A stretch of 64,000 bases of DNA, taken from contig BMWJ01000007.1 of the NCBI GenBank assembly GCA_014651175.1, forward strand, positions 310,001 through 374,000, given 5' to 3'. The notes beneath the pieces are model-generated. The model had not been told where the DNA came from and searched no databases. It was given only the letters and a program-made list of their open reading frames with translations. Below are positions 33,226 to 41,407 of the stretch, in pieces. A program made the translations under genes and the position numbers. Within the stretch, counting starts at the first letter, position 1. Each line of letters opens with the position of its first letter. This stretch comes from Streptomyces clavifer (GTDB lineage: Bacteria; Actinomycetota; Actinomycetes; Streptomycetales; Streptomycetaceae).

Positions 33226-33434
33226 GGGGCCCCGCCGATCTGCCGCGATGTCGCCGGAGTGCCGGGTCCCGTCCTCACGTACGGACTCCCCCGACTGCCG
33301 CCGGGCTCCTCGGCGAGGTGCTGCGGGCGTGCCGGCGTGGGCGGCTGCCGCCGCTCGTCGTCCGGACCGGGCGGCGGGCCGGTTCCCTCACCCTCGGCCA
33401 CCGGATCCGCGCATGCGTGAAGTGGTTTCGTCAA
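33222..33434 (-). CDS. Possible small 70-aa protein or leader ORF upstream of merR
   Basis: A TTG codon at 33434 is preceded at optimal distance by GAGGAGG, the strongest such site in the region. The frame runs 70 codons and ends in a 4-base ATGA overlap with the merR start. The product is Pro/Gly-rich with no recognisable fold, and its third-position G+C is about 79%, lower than in neighbouring genes. It may be a translated leader that couples merR expression, or a real small protein. No homology can be claimed. Confidence 0.35.
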   Translation of the reverse strand: MTKPLHACADPVAEGEGTGPPPGPDDERRQPPTPARPQHLAEEPGGSRGSPYVRTGPGTPATSRQIGGAP

Positions 33435-33947
33435 AGGGGTCCCTCCTCGGAAAACGCGCTCCTGACCAGGCCGGTCGACGCGGCGGAACGAGTCTGTCGC
33501 CGGACCCCGCGATCTGTCTTCTCGTCCGTTGCTCGGTGCGGACCATCTCCACGTCGGTGCGGGACCGACCGGCAGTCACGAAGGAGCGCGCTCTCCGGGG
33601 CACGGACGGCAACGCGCGTCGCCGTCAGGTGGCCGCAGGGGCCGTGGGGTCCTACACGCTCACAGCAGCCCGAGCGACCACAGAGCCCGGCGCTGAGCCG
33701 GGGAGGGGGACGTCTCAGCCGTTCGGCGGGAACAGCGTGTCCGGGAGGGGAAGAAGCCGCCCCGGTCGCGAGGCAGGGCAACCGCGGACAGGACGCGGCC
33801 GGGGCGAGGGGCCTCTTGTATGTGGCCGGTGCCGGACAGCGGGGTGTGCGCCCGCCCTGCACCGCGACACATCACCAGGCAACGGGTCAAGACCGCAACA
33901 GCCTGCCCTCATGGCGCCGCACCGCCGATCTTCAACAAACGCGCAGG
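33435..33947. other. Intergenic region, no supported gene
   Basis: This stretch holds the 3' flank of the pirin gene and presumably the promoter of the merR operon. Open frames here have poor codon bias and no ribosome binding sites. I see no clear hairpin terminator or RNA gene. Confidence 0.4.
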
Positions 33948-34913
33948 TCAGCGCACACGCCCGCGGGGCTTCAAGGGCACGGGGGGCAACGCAGGAGCAG
34001 GGAGCCGCGCACCGTCGTAGCCGCGTACCGTGCCGAACCGATCGCCGTTCATCCACTCCTCCCGGGCCTGCGTGATCTCGTCCTGGGTCCTGCCCACGAA
34101 GTTCCACCACATGACGATCTCCTCCTCGAACGGCTCACCTCCGAGAAGCATCAGTGCCGCGTCGGAGTCGGCTCGCAGCGGGAGCTCCGTGCGGCCGCAG
34201 CCGAGGTAGAGCATCGAGCCCGACAGCACCGGGACGCCGTCGACCTCGGCCTCACCGAACATCGACAGGACGGCGTACTCGAAGTCGGGGTCGAGTGGCA
34301 GTCTGGCCTCGGCGCCGCGGGTCAGGGCCAGGTCGGCTCCGACGATCGGGGTGTAGGCGGTGCCGGGCGACTCGGTGCCGTCGAGCGCGCCGAGGATCAC
34401 CGTGGCCGTGAGGCCCGGCGCCGTGACGGTCGGCAGGTCGGTGTGGTGCTGGAAGTGGGCTTCGACGTTCCTGTGGGCGTCGGGCAGGGCCACCCAGAGC
34501 TGGGCGCCGTGCAGAAGCCTGGCGTGGGGCTTCGGACTCTCCTCGGAGTGGCTGATGGCCCGGCCCGATGTCATGAGGCCCAGTTCGCGGGGGCGGACGG
34601 TCTGGAGGCTGCCCAGGCTGTCCCGGTGCAGCACCTCGCCGTCGTGGAGCCAGCTGACCGTCTGCAGACCCATGTGCGGGTGCGGGGGCACCTGCATCCC
34701 GGGCTCCTCGGCGATGTCGTCGGGGCCGTAGTGATCCACGAAGGCCCAGGCTCCGACCATGCGGCGTCCGAGGTTGGGCAGCAGGCGGCGGACCTCCGTG
34801 GACTCACCGAGCTGCACACGTCGCGGAGTGAGGAGTTCACGTACGGGTTCGGCGACGACGAAGCCGCGGCCTCCGCAGACGGAGAGTGCGGCCTGGCGAT
34901 CGAGATTACTCAT
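33948..34913 (-). CDS. Pirin-family bicupin
   Basis: The 321-residue protein has the pirin pattern: R-R-L-L-P-N-L-G-R-R-M-V-G-A-W-A-F-V-D-H, then P-H-P-H-M-G-L-Q-T-V-S-W metal-binding His residues in the first cupin, and G-x-A-I-S-H-S-E. A C-terminal cupin has F-E-E-E-I-V-M-W-W-N-F-V. Bacterial pirins are iron-dependent and some have quercetinase activity. It is divergent from a TPR gene; the 119-base gap has a partial palindrome (34970-34985) that may be an operator. Confidence 0.93.
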   Translation of the reverse strand: MSNLDRQAALSVCGGRGFVVAEPVRELLTPRRVQLGESTEVRRLLPNLGRRMVGAWAFVDHYGPDDIAEEPGMQVPPHPHMGLQTVSWLHDGEVLHRDSLGSLQTVRPRELGLMTSGRAISHSEESPKPHARLLHGAQLWVALPDAHRNVEAHFQHHTDLPTVTAPGLTATVILGALDGTESPGTAYTPIVGADLALTRGAEARLPLDPDFEYAVLSMFGEAEVDGVPVLSGSMLYLGCGRTELPLRADSDAALMLLGGEPFEEEIVMWWNFVGRTQDEITQAREEWMNGDRFGTVRGYDGARLPAPALPPVPLKPRGRVR

Positions 34914-35032
34914 GGCGCTCAACCTATTCCCGTGCGGACCCGGAGCACCGGTCCCCACGCCGAAATTTTAGTGGAATGTTGAACTACCCTACGGTGTTGA
35001 CGCATCTGCAAGCGCTCGACCGAGGAGGACAA

Positions 35033-35389
35033 GTGAACGACACGTACTACGAATTCGGCACCCCTGCCGACCGCTGGGACCGGGCGCAGCTGTTCTTCGA
35101 GGCCAAGGAGTACATGACCGCGGCCCGGATCCTCGGCGGGCTGGTGGAGGAGGTGCCGGAGCAGGTCGCCCCGCGACTGCTGCTGGCGCGCGCCTACTAC
35201 CACTCGGCGCGGCTCACGAAGGCCGAGGCCGAACTGCGTGAGGTGCTGGAGCGCAACCCCGTCGAGGACTACGCGCGGCTGATGCTCGGACGCACCCTCG
35301 AGCGCCAGGGCAGGTCCGCGGAAGCGGCACCGCATCTGCGGATGGCCGCCGCCCTGACCGGTGACTCCGGCCTGGAACCGGGGCAGTAG
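35033..35389 (+). CDS. Tetratricopeptide-repeat protein
   Basis: The 118-residue protein contains about two to three TPR-like helix pairs (W-D-R-A-Q-L-F-F-E-A-K-E-Y, A-P-R-L-L-L-A-R-A-Y-Y-H, A-R-L-M-L-G-R-T-L-E-R-Q-G). GTG 35033 follows a perfect AGGAGG site; an upstream in-frame ATG has none. TPR proteins mediate protein interactions. Divergent from pirin, an arrangement seen widely in Streptomyces. Partner unknown. Confidence 0.85.
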   Translation: MNDTYYEFGTPADRWDRAQLFFEAKEYMTAARILGGLVEEVPEQVAPRLLLARAYYHSARLTKAEAELREVLERNPVEDYARLMLGRTLERQGRSAEAAPHLRMAAALTGDSGLEPGQ

Positions 35390-35401
35390 CGGAGCGAAGC
35401 T

Positions 35402-35434
35402 CCGGGGGTGGAGGGCATGTCCCTTCACCCCCGG
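35402..35434. terminator. Terminator between the TPR and TetR genes
   Basis: An inverted repeat with one mismatch (CCGGGGGTG... with ...CACCCCCGG) and a CATG loop lies between convergent stops at 35389 and 35446. Confidence 0.75.
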
Positions 35435-35445
35435 GCACCGCGCTC

Positions 35446-36150
35446 TCATCCGTGCTCGTGTGCCGAATTCGACACGCGGTCCAGCCATTCGGTCATCAGC
35501 GCCGACTCCGCCGTACTGAGCCCGGAACCCTGCGACCTGCGCAGCAGGGCACTCAACCGGGCGGCGGTGGAGGGAACATCCGTGTCCGCCGGTGTGGCCA
35601 CCCGTACATCCGGGGTGAACACCGCGGCGTGCACGGCGTCGCGCACACGCGTCGAGGTGCCGGCGTCCGAAAACGTCCCGGGGCGGGATACGAGCATGAG
35701 CGCCACGCCCGTCGTGGCCGACATGATCATCTGGGCTGCGAGTCCGGGGGCGATGCGCAGCCTGCCCTGCTCCGCGGCCCGTTCCAGGTCCCGGGTGAGG
35801 ATGCGGTGGGACTCGGCCGCGGAGGCCGGTGGGGTCCGCATCGCGGGGGAATTCATCAGCCGGTACAGATTCGGGTTCCGCAGGGCGAACTCCACGTGGC
35901 TGTCCCAGCCGTTACGAAGGTCCTCGACGGGATCCGTGGTGTCGCCGCGGTCCCGTTTCGTCGCCAGGTAGGCGTCGAAACCGTGGTCGACCACGGCTGA
36001 CAACAGCCCCTCCTTGTCACCGAAGTGCCGGTAGAGGGCCGGTGCTCCGACCTGGGCGGCCTCGCACACGGCTCGCGTGGAGATGTCCCCGTCGGGAGAC
36101 TCGGCGACCAGCCTGGCCGCCACTTCGAGGATGCGTGCTCGTGTGCTCAT
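35446..36150 (-). CDS. TetR-family regulator
   Basis: The 234-residue protein has the HTH S-T-R-A-V-C-E-A-A-Q-V-G-A-P-A-L-Y-R-H-F-G near residue 30 and a long C-terminal ligand domain. ATG 36150 is chosen because the HTH begins right after it (M-S-T-R-A-R-I-L-E-V); the longer frame upstream has poor codon bias. It lies 381 bases downstream of an SDR gene on the same strand. The TAAC...GTTA element in the SDR promoter is a plausible target. Confidence 0.88.
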   Translation of the reverse strand: MSTRARILEVAARLVAESPDGDISTRAVCEAAQVGAPALYRHFGDKEGLLSAVVDHGFDAYLATKRDRGDTTDPVEDLRNGWDSHVEFALRNPNLYRLMNSPAMRTPPASAAESHRILTRDLERAAEQGRLRIAPGLAAQMIMSATTGVALMLVSRPGTFSDAGTSTRVRDAVHAAVFTPDVRVATPADTDVPSTAARLSALLRRSQGSGLSTAESALMTEWLDRVSNSAHEHG

Positions 36151-36531
36151 CGCATGGACGCTATCAAGCGGCGCCCGGCCCGGGTCAGGCTGCGGCACGG
36201 GAAGCCGGCAGGTCGTCGAGCCGCGTCCAGGACGGGAATGGCGCCACGGATCCGATCGGCGGGAACAGGGGCGGCTTCACCATCGTCGTGCGCCGGGCCC
36301 AGGTGTCCACGGAAGGGGCGCTTCTCCCTGCCCGGTGTCCACCACCTCGGCAAGGTCCTGGCAAGGATGCCGGCACCCATGGGACACCGGTCACCGGCGG
36401 GTGCCCGACCCCTGTCCCAGGCCCGCCACCCCGTCCGCGGCCAGCCCTCCGCCCGCGGCCTGCCCTCTGCCCGCGTGCGCTCCGAAACCGCTCCGCGCAC
36501 CGGTGCTCACGCTCGGCCTCCGGGCCGCCGC
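36151..36531. other. Intergenic region, GC-rich imperfect repeats, no gene
   Basis: This gap contains a run of imperfect CCGCGGCC/CCGCCC repeats near 36420-36480 and no coding frame with good bias. It presumably holds the tetR promoter. Confidence 0.4.
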
Positions 36532-37284
36532 TCAGACGATGCCGCCGTTGGCGCGCAAAACCTGACCGTTCACCCAACGGGCGGGGCCGGCGAGGAAGGA
36601 CACCACTTCCGCTATGTCCTGAGGCGTTCCGAGCCGCTCCAGGGGCGGCTGGGCCGCCATCCGCGCGATGGTCTCCTCATCCTTGCCGTCCAGGAACAGC
36701 GCGGTCGCGGTCGGCCCCGGGGCGACGGCGTTGACCGTGATGTCCCGGCCGCGCAGCTCACGCGCCAGGATGAGCGTCATGGCCTCGACAGCACCCTTGG
36801 TGGCCGCGTAGGCGCTGTATCCGGGGAGGGCCAGCGACAGCACCGAACTCGAGAAGTTGATGATCGCCCCGCCGGCCCTCAGGCGGCGCGCCGCCTGCTG
36901 GTCGACGACGAAAGTGCCGCGGATGTTGGTGCGGTGCATCCGGTCCAGCGCGTCCAGATCGGTGTCGACCAGCGGGGCGAGCGTCATGACGCCCGCGGCG
37001 TGGACGACCACGTCGATACCCCCGAACGCTTCCTCGGCCGCGTCGAACAGAGCAGCCACGGCCGCCTCGTCGGCAACGTCCGCCCGGTGCGCGATGGCGT
37101 CGCCGCCCGCGGCGACGACGGCGGCCACGGCGGCCTCGGCCTCGGTGTGGTTGCCCGCGTAGTTGATGACGACGGCGAATCCGTCCGCCGCCAGCCTCTC
37201 GGCACTCTCCCGGCCGATGCCTCGTGATCCCCCGGTGACGAGAGCGACCCGGCGCACAGGGCTGGTGGTGTGCTGTTCAGTCAT
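36532..37284 (-). CDS. SDR oxidoreductase (FabG-like)
   Basis: The 250-residue classical SDR has V-T-G-G-S-R-G-I-G-R-E, H-A-A-G-V, S-S-S-V-L and Y-A-A-T-K, all intact, and the C-terminal G-Q-V-L-R-A-N-G-G-I-V typical of FabG-like reductases. It has its own regulated promoter (repeats at 37338-37370). Substrate unknown; probably a TetR-controlled detoxification reductase. Confidence 0.9.
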   Translation of the reverse strand: MTEQHTTSPVRRVALVTGGSRGIGRESAERLAADGFAVVINYAGNHTEAEAAVAAVVAAGGDAIAHRADVADEAAVAALFDAAEEAFGGIDVVVHAAGVMTLAPLVDTDLDALDRMHRTNIRGTFVVDQQAARRLRAGGAIINFSSSVLSLALPGYSAYAATKGAVEAMTLILARELRGRDITVNAVAPGPTATALFLDGKDEETIARMAAQPPLERLGTPQDIAEVVSFLAGPARWVNGQVLRANGGIV

Positions 37285-37337
37285 GGCGTTGCTCCTGGCA
37301 GAAGGGGGCTGCGGCCGGCTCCGCGAGCCTCGACCTA

Positions 37338-37370
37338 ATCAACGCTAACACTCTCGCGTTATCAACGCTA
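37338..37370. promoter_or_regulatory. Repeat-bearing operator upstream of the SDR gene
   Basis: A direct repeat of ATCAACGCTA (37338-37347 and 37361-37370) flanks an imperfect palindrome TAAC-8-GTTA (37346-37361), 54 bases upstream of the SDR start. The symmetry is typical of TetR-type operators, and a TetR gene lies next door. Confidence 0.55.
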
Positions 37371-37476
37371 CCCCTCAGGACGGCGCCGCTTTCTTCCATG
37401 GATAGCATCGCTACCCCCGACGCACTTCGCGCGTCGGACATGCCCCACCCGGGCCGGCCGGGACGCCCGGGAACGC

Positions 37477-37523
37477 GACAGGACGGAACCCGCCGGTCCT
37501 TCTCCGGCGGGTTCCGTCCTGTC
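37477..37523 (-). terminator. Terminator after cbtA
   Basis: A perfect 20-bp stem (37477-37496 with 37504-37523) with a 7-base loop lies just past the cbtA stop. Confidence 0.92.
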
Positions 37524-37540
37524 GGCAGCAGGCGTGAGGG

Positions 37541-38326
37541 TCAGCTCACGGCACCCGCCGAGCGGGCCGTGGAGTGGTCGGACACCCCGGCACTCCCGGT
37601 GCTCGCCTCCGGCACCAGCAGCCGTTCGGTGAGGTGGCCGAACACGAGGCCGAAGCTGACCCACAGCGTCGTCTGGACGGCGAGCGTAGCCAGCCGGAAC
37701 TCCCACAGCAGGCCGGCGGGGAAGTCCGTCCCGACCTCGTTGAACGAGGGCAGGAAGGCGTACGCGAGCCCGATCAGCAGCACGTAGGCCCCGGCTGCGG
37801 TGATCGTCGCGTTCCAGTTGCCCAGGCGGGGTGCGAGCCGCTTGCCGACGATGACTGCGGCCACCGCAAGCAGCACGCTGAGCGCGACCATCAGGAAGAA
37901 CAGCCCTGTGCGCTGCCCGATGGTGTCGGGGTTCCCGACCGCCGGCGGGTTGGCCGGGTACTTCAGGAACGGCACGACGTACACCGTCAGCAGGGCGGCG
38001 CCCGCGACGAGCGCTGCTGTGGCCCGCGGCCCGAAGGAGCCGATCCTGCCGAGGGCGTAGCAGAAGACGAGTGCGGCGATGCCACCGACCGCCACACCGA
38101 AGACCAGGACGCCGGTGGCGAGACCGCCGGTGGCCTGCATCGTGCGGCTGACGAGTTCCTCGCCGTGCTCGTGCGTGTGCGTGTGTGCGTGGGCCTCTTC
38201 CAGCGCGATGGCGGCGTCCACGCGGGACTCACCCAGGAAGTAGGCCACGGCAAGGGCGAGCGCACCGGCCAGGAGGCCGGCCAGCATGCCGCGGATGAGC
38301 AGGGCTCTGACCGATATGGAGTTCAT
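37541..38326 (-). CDS. cbtA: CbtA-type predicted cobalt transporter, integral membrane subunit
   Basis: The 261-residue protein has about six transmembrane helices. A His-rich loop (H-A-H-T-H-T-H-E-H) after the first helix suits divalent-metal binding. It follows cbtB by 26 bases, and the pair is preceded by a cobalamin riboswitch, the usual context of this cobalt-uptake system. Expected role: import of Co2+ for B12 synthesis when cobalamin is low. Confidence 0.92.
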   Translation of the reverse strand: MNSISVRALLIRGMLAGLLAGALALAVAYFLGESRVDAAIALEEAHAHTHTHEHGEELVSRTMQATGGLATGVLVFGVAVGGIAALVFCYALGRIGSFGPRATAALVAGAALLTVYVVPFLKYPANPPAVGNPDTIGQRTGLFFLMVALSVLLAVAAVIVGKRLAPRLGNWNATITAAGAYVLLIGLAYAFLPSFNEVGTDFPAGLLWEFRLATLAVQTTLWVSFGLVFGHLTERLLVPEASTGSAGVSDHSTARSAGAVS

Positions 38327-38352
38327 GAGACGTTCCTCTGGTTCCCGGAGTC

Positions 38353-38568
38353 TCAGTGGCAGGGGAAGCCGAGGAGGTGACGGCCGTCATGGACCCACTC
38401 GTGCACGGCCTCGCCGGAGATGACCGCCGTGGCTCCCTGCTCGGCTCCGACGAAGTAGAGCAGGACGAGCATGAGGATGCCGAAGAAGGCGGCCCAGGGC
38501 GCGATGGCCTTCGGCGAGATGGGGGTGATGACCGGTGCGACGGTGGTGGGGGCGGCAGAATGTGCCAT
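38353..38568 (-). CDS. cbtB: CbtB-type small cobalt transporter subunit
   Basis: The 71-residue protein has one transmembrane helix (F-F-G-I-L-M-L-V-L-L-Y-F-V-G) and the conserved C-terminal metal-binding pattern H-E-W-V-H-D-G-R-H, ending G-F-P-C-H. AGGAGG lies just before the ATG, immediately downstream of the riboswitch. Functions with CbtA. Confidence 0.92.
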   Translation of the reverse strand: MAHSAAPTTVAPVITPISPKAIAPWAAFFGILMLVLLYFVGAEQGATAVISGEAVHEWVHDGRHLLGFPCH

Positions 38569-38599
38569 GGCAGAACCTCCTGAGGGAACACGCGTCCCT

Positions 38600-38745
38600 G
38601 TCGTGGTGCCTGAGACGAAGGTGGCGGGTCTGACTCCCCGCGGAGATGCGGGTTCACAGTGGCGCGACCGTGCCGGATTCTCACCGGACTTCCGTCACAC
38701 CCTCGTCATGGTGCGGCGACCATACCGCCTGCGGTTCGGCCACCG
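38600..38745 (-). promoter_or_regulatory. Cobalamin (B12) riboswitch controlling cbtBA
   Basis: On the minus strand the leader has the conserved core: GGAAGTCCGGTGAGAATCC (38675-38693), then the B12-box GCCACTGTGA (38654-38663) and GAGTCAGACC (38627-38636), in the correct order and spacing. A short AGGGA-TCCCT hairpin just before the AGGAGG site may couple folding to translation. The outer ends are estimates. It should turn cbtBA off when adenosylcobalamin is abundant. Confidence 0.93.
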
Positions 38746-38839
38746 CCATGGTGCGGCGGGCCGGACAACCGGCCGTGGGACGGGCCGTGTTCCCATGGGG
38801 CGTCTACGCAGGAGACTCCGGTTCGGCGAGTGGGGGCAG

Positions 38840-39430
38840 ATGATGACGGTGCGGGTGATGTTGATCTCACCGGCCATGAACCCCGCGCTGCGGGAGGCCC
38901 GCTTCGAGGCGGACGACGCTCTGGACGATGCCGGTGCCCGCAGAGCCGTGGCCGCCGCTGCCGCCGGTGAGGTGCCTGTCGCCGACCACCGCGCGCACGG
39001 CCCCTCGGTCCGCTGCCGGCAGACCGCCGAGGCGCTCGGGCTCACGACCACGACCGGTCCCGCCCGCCCCGAAGCCGCCCTCCGTGACTGGGACATGGGG
39101 CGCTGGCGCGGCCGGCGTCTCTCCGAGGTGAGCGCCTCCGAGCCGGCTGCGGTGTCGGCCTGGCTGACCGATCCCGCTGCCGCTCCGCACGGTGGCGAGT
39201 CGCTGCTGGACCTGACCGCCCGGGTGGGCGCGCTCCTGGAGTCCCCGGCCTGGACCGGCGGGCGGCTGCTGGCCGTCGTCGAACCGGCGGTCGTACGCGC
39301 CGCGTTGCTCCACGCCCTGGGTCTGCCGATGGAGACCTTCTGGCGGCTGGACGTCGCCCCGCTGACCCTGACCGAGCTCAGTGGCCGTTCCGGTCGCTGG
39401 AATCTCCTGTGCGGCCGACCGCTGGGCTGA
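38840..39430 (+). CDS. Degenerate histidine-phosphatase-fold protein (CobC-like), likely inactive
   Basis: The 196-residue protein has the phosphoglycerate-mutase/histidine-phosphatase layout: C-R-Q-T-A-E-A-L-G (second-Arg region), R-D-W-D-M-G-R-W-R-G-R, and G-G-E-S-L-L-D-L-T-A-R-V. The catalytic R-H-G is replaced by I-S-P-A and the second catalytic His context (normally S-H-G) by V-E-P-A. Both key His residues are therefore missing. It is divergent from cbtBA across the riboswitch region. It may be a binding or regulatory protein in cobalamin metabolism rather than a phosphatase. Confidence 0.78.
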   Translation: MMTVRVMLISPAMNPALREARFEADDALDDAGARRAVAAAAAGEVPVADHRAHGPSVRCRQTAEALGLTTTTGPARPEAALRDWDMGRWRGRRLSEVSASEPAAVSAWLTDPAAAPHGGESLLDLTARVGALLESPAWTGGRLLAVVEPAVVRAALLHALGLPMETFWRLDVAPLTLTELSGRSGRWNLLCGRPLG

Positions 39431-39434
39431 GAAT

Positions 39435-39471
39435 CGGGCCGCGCGACGCCCGGAGGGCGTGGCGCGGCCCG
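39435..39471. terminator. Terminator between convergent genes
   Basis: A long interrupted stem (39435-39450 with 39456-39471, one bulge on each side) lies between the stops at 39430 and 39488. Confidence 0.85.
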
Positions 39472-39487
39472 CACGGTACCGGTGCCC

Positions 39488-40210
39488 TCACCCGTGGGGA
39501 AGCGCGATCGCGGTGACCGCGAAGCCGCTGTCGACCAGCCACTTCCCCACGTACGACCTCGGCATCCCCGGCGCCGTGCGCAGCAGCTCGGCGGTGAACG
39601 TGCCGTGGGTGGCGGCCTCGGAGCTCCGGTGGAAGGAGATGTCGGCCTCGTCGAAGTCGAGTTCCGTCCGGGTGAGCGGGAACCACGTCTTGAACACGCT
39701 CTCCTTGGCACTGAACAGCAGGCGGTCCCAGTGCGGCAGCGCTCCGCCCGCCCCGTGCGGAGTCCCCGGAGGGACTCCCTCCGCGCTCCCCCGGGAGTCC
39801 TCCGAAACGCCCCACGAGGAGAGCCGCCGCCGCTCCGAGGGCAGCGACACCGCCTCCCACACATCAGGCGGCAGCGGCTCGTTCGGCTCGGCGTCTATGC
39901 CCAGCGCGCGGACATCGGACGCCCGTGCCAGCACCGCCGCCCGGTAGCCGTCGCAGTGCGTCATGCTGCCGACGGTCCCGGCCGGCCACAGCGGCACGCC
40001 CCGGTGACCGCGCAGCACCGGGTGCGGCGGCAGCCCGAGGGTGGCCATGGCCCGTCTCGCACAGGCACGCACAGCCGCGAACTCGTGCTTGCGCCGGTCC
40101 ACGCTCGTGGCGACCAGCCGGGCCTCCTCCGGGTAGAGGGTTCCGGCCGGAGCCTCCGTCTCGTGCGTGTCCGCACACGCCACGTACGCGGGGAGCAGTC
40201 GCTCGATCAC
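39488..40210 (-). CDS. Sfp/EntD-type 4'-phosphopantetheinyl transferase
   Basis: The 240-residue protein has G-V-P-L-W, then S-M-T-H-C-D-G-Y, the Mg-binding A-L-G-I-D-A-E-P-N-E-P-L, and F-S-A-K-E-S-V-F-K-T-W-F-P: the four canonical PPTase motifs. GTG 40210 overlaps the metallophosphoesterase stop (GTGA), a pairing found in many streptomycetes. Such enzymes activate carrier proteins of PKSs and NRPSs genome-wide. The PKSE in this window has its own PPTase domain, so it does not strictly need this one. Confidence 0.95.
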   Translation of the reverse strand: MIERLLPAYVACADTHETEAPAGTLYPEEARLVATSVDRRKHEFAAVRACARRAMATLGLPPHPVLRGHRGVPLWPAGTVGSMTHCDGYRAAVLARASDVRALGIDAEPNEPLPPDVWEAVSLPSERRRLSSWGVSEDSRGSAEGVPPGTPHGAGGALPHWDRLLFSAKESVFKTWFPLTRTELDFDEADISFHRSSEAATHGTFTAELLRTAPGMPRSYVGKWLVDSGFAVTAIALPHG

Positions 40211-41163
40211 GACGCGACACCCGCATCACCGGCAGGGCCCGAAGGGCCGGGCGAGTCGGCATCACCGGAGCCCGGGGCTGCCGGAGCCTGTTCCCCCTCG
40301 TACGGAAGGATCTGACGCAGCAGCCCGCGCGGGTGCCCGCGCTTGCGCCACTCCCTCGGGTAGCCGATCGAGACCTCCTCGAACCGCACTCCGTCGTACC
40401 AGGTCGTCCGGGGGATGTGGAGGTGGCCGTAGACGACGGCCGCGACGTTGAAGCGGCGGTGCCAGTCGGCGGTGAGTTCCGTGCCGCACCACTGGGCGAA
40501 CTCCGGGTACCACATGACCGACGTGGGTTCGCGCACCAGTGGCCAGTGGCCGGCGATCACGAGCGGGATCTCCGGATCGTGCGCGGCCAGCCGCTCCTCG
40601 GTCAGCGCCACCCGCGCCCTGCACCAGTCGTCCCGGGTCGGATACGGATCCGGGTGCAGCAGGTATTCGTCGGTGCACACGACGCCCGCCTCGTGCGCCC
40701 GCGCCAGGGAGTCCTCCTTGGTGGCCGCTCCAGGTGCCCTGAACGTGTAGTCGTACAGGAGGAACACCGGGGCGACGGCCACGGGGCCGTCCGCTCCACG
40801 CCAGTGCGGGTACGGGTCCTCGGGGCTCGTCACGCCGAGCTCGGCGCACACCCGGACGAGGTGCTCGTACCGCGCCCGACCGCGCAGGGGCAGGGGATCG
40901 CGGTCCACGGTCCACAGTTCGTGGTTGCCAGGGGTCCAGATCACCTGGGCGAAGCGCCCGGCCAGCATGGCCAGGGCGCGCTCGACCTCTTCGGCCTGTT
41001 CCGCCACATCGCCCGCGACGATGAGCCAGTCCTCGTCGGACGTCGGGCGCAACTGGTCGGCGATCGGGCGGTTGTCGGCGATCCCGAGGTGAAGATCGCT
41101 CACTGCGAGAAGCCTTCCCTGACCCCTCGGCGGGTGCGGGGCGGGACCGCTGGGTGAACTCAT
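40207..41163 (-). CDS. Calcineurin-like metallophosphoesterase
   Basis: The 318-residue protein shows the metallophosphoesterase motifs in order: D-L-H-L-G (A-V-S-D-L-H), G-D-V-A-E, G-N-H-E-L, G-H-W-P-L and G-H-L-H-I. It is co-translated with the PPTase through a 4-base overlap. The consistent pairing suggests a role in phosphopantetheine turnover (for instance hydrolysis of the transfer by-product or of ACP-bound cofactor), but this is inference from context. Confidence 0.92.
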   Translation of the reverse strand: MSSPSGPAPHPPRGQGRLLAVSDLHLGIADNRPIADQLRPTSDEDWLIVAGDVAEQAEEVERALAMLAGRFAQVIWTPGNHELWTVDRDPLPLRGRARYEHLVRVCAELGVTSPEDPYPHWRGADGPVAVAPVFLLYDYTFRAPGAATKEDSLARAHEAGVVCTDEYLLHPDPYPTRDDWCRARVALTEERLAAHDPEIPLVIAGHWPLVREPTSVMWYPEFAQWCGTELTADWHRRFNVAAVVYGHLHIPRTTWYDGVRFEEVSIGYPREWRKRGHPRGLLRQILPYEGEQAPAAPGSGDADSPGPSGPAGDAGVAS

Positions 41164-41407
41164 TGTTCGAATTTACCCTCTCGCCGGTCCTGTTGGGGGT
41201 GAGCGCGAGCCGTGGCTCACCCGACCGCTCGGGTACGGGGCTCGTCCTCGCCCGGCCCGCCGGGCGCGGTGAACGCTCGGCGGACGCCGGGCAGGGCGGG
41301 GCCGCCCGAGCACCCCTGCACGAGTACGCGCAGGAGGACGCGCCCCGGGCGCGTGGGCCCGCCGTCCGGCCCTGCCGGACGCCCGGGGTGCCTCCACCGT
41401 TGCGGTG

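Noticed and set aside
33173-34075. 300-codon plus-strand open frame across the merR-pirin gap
   Set aside because: Poor codon bias, no ribosome site, overlaps real genes on the other strand and has no protein-family pattern.
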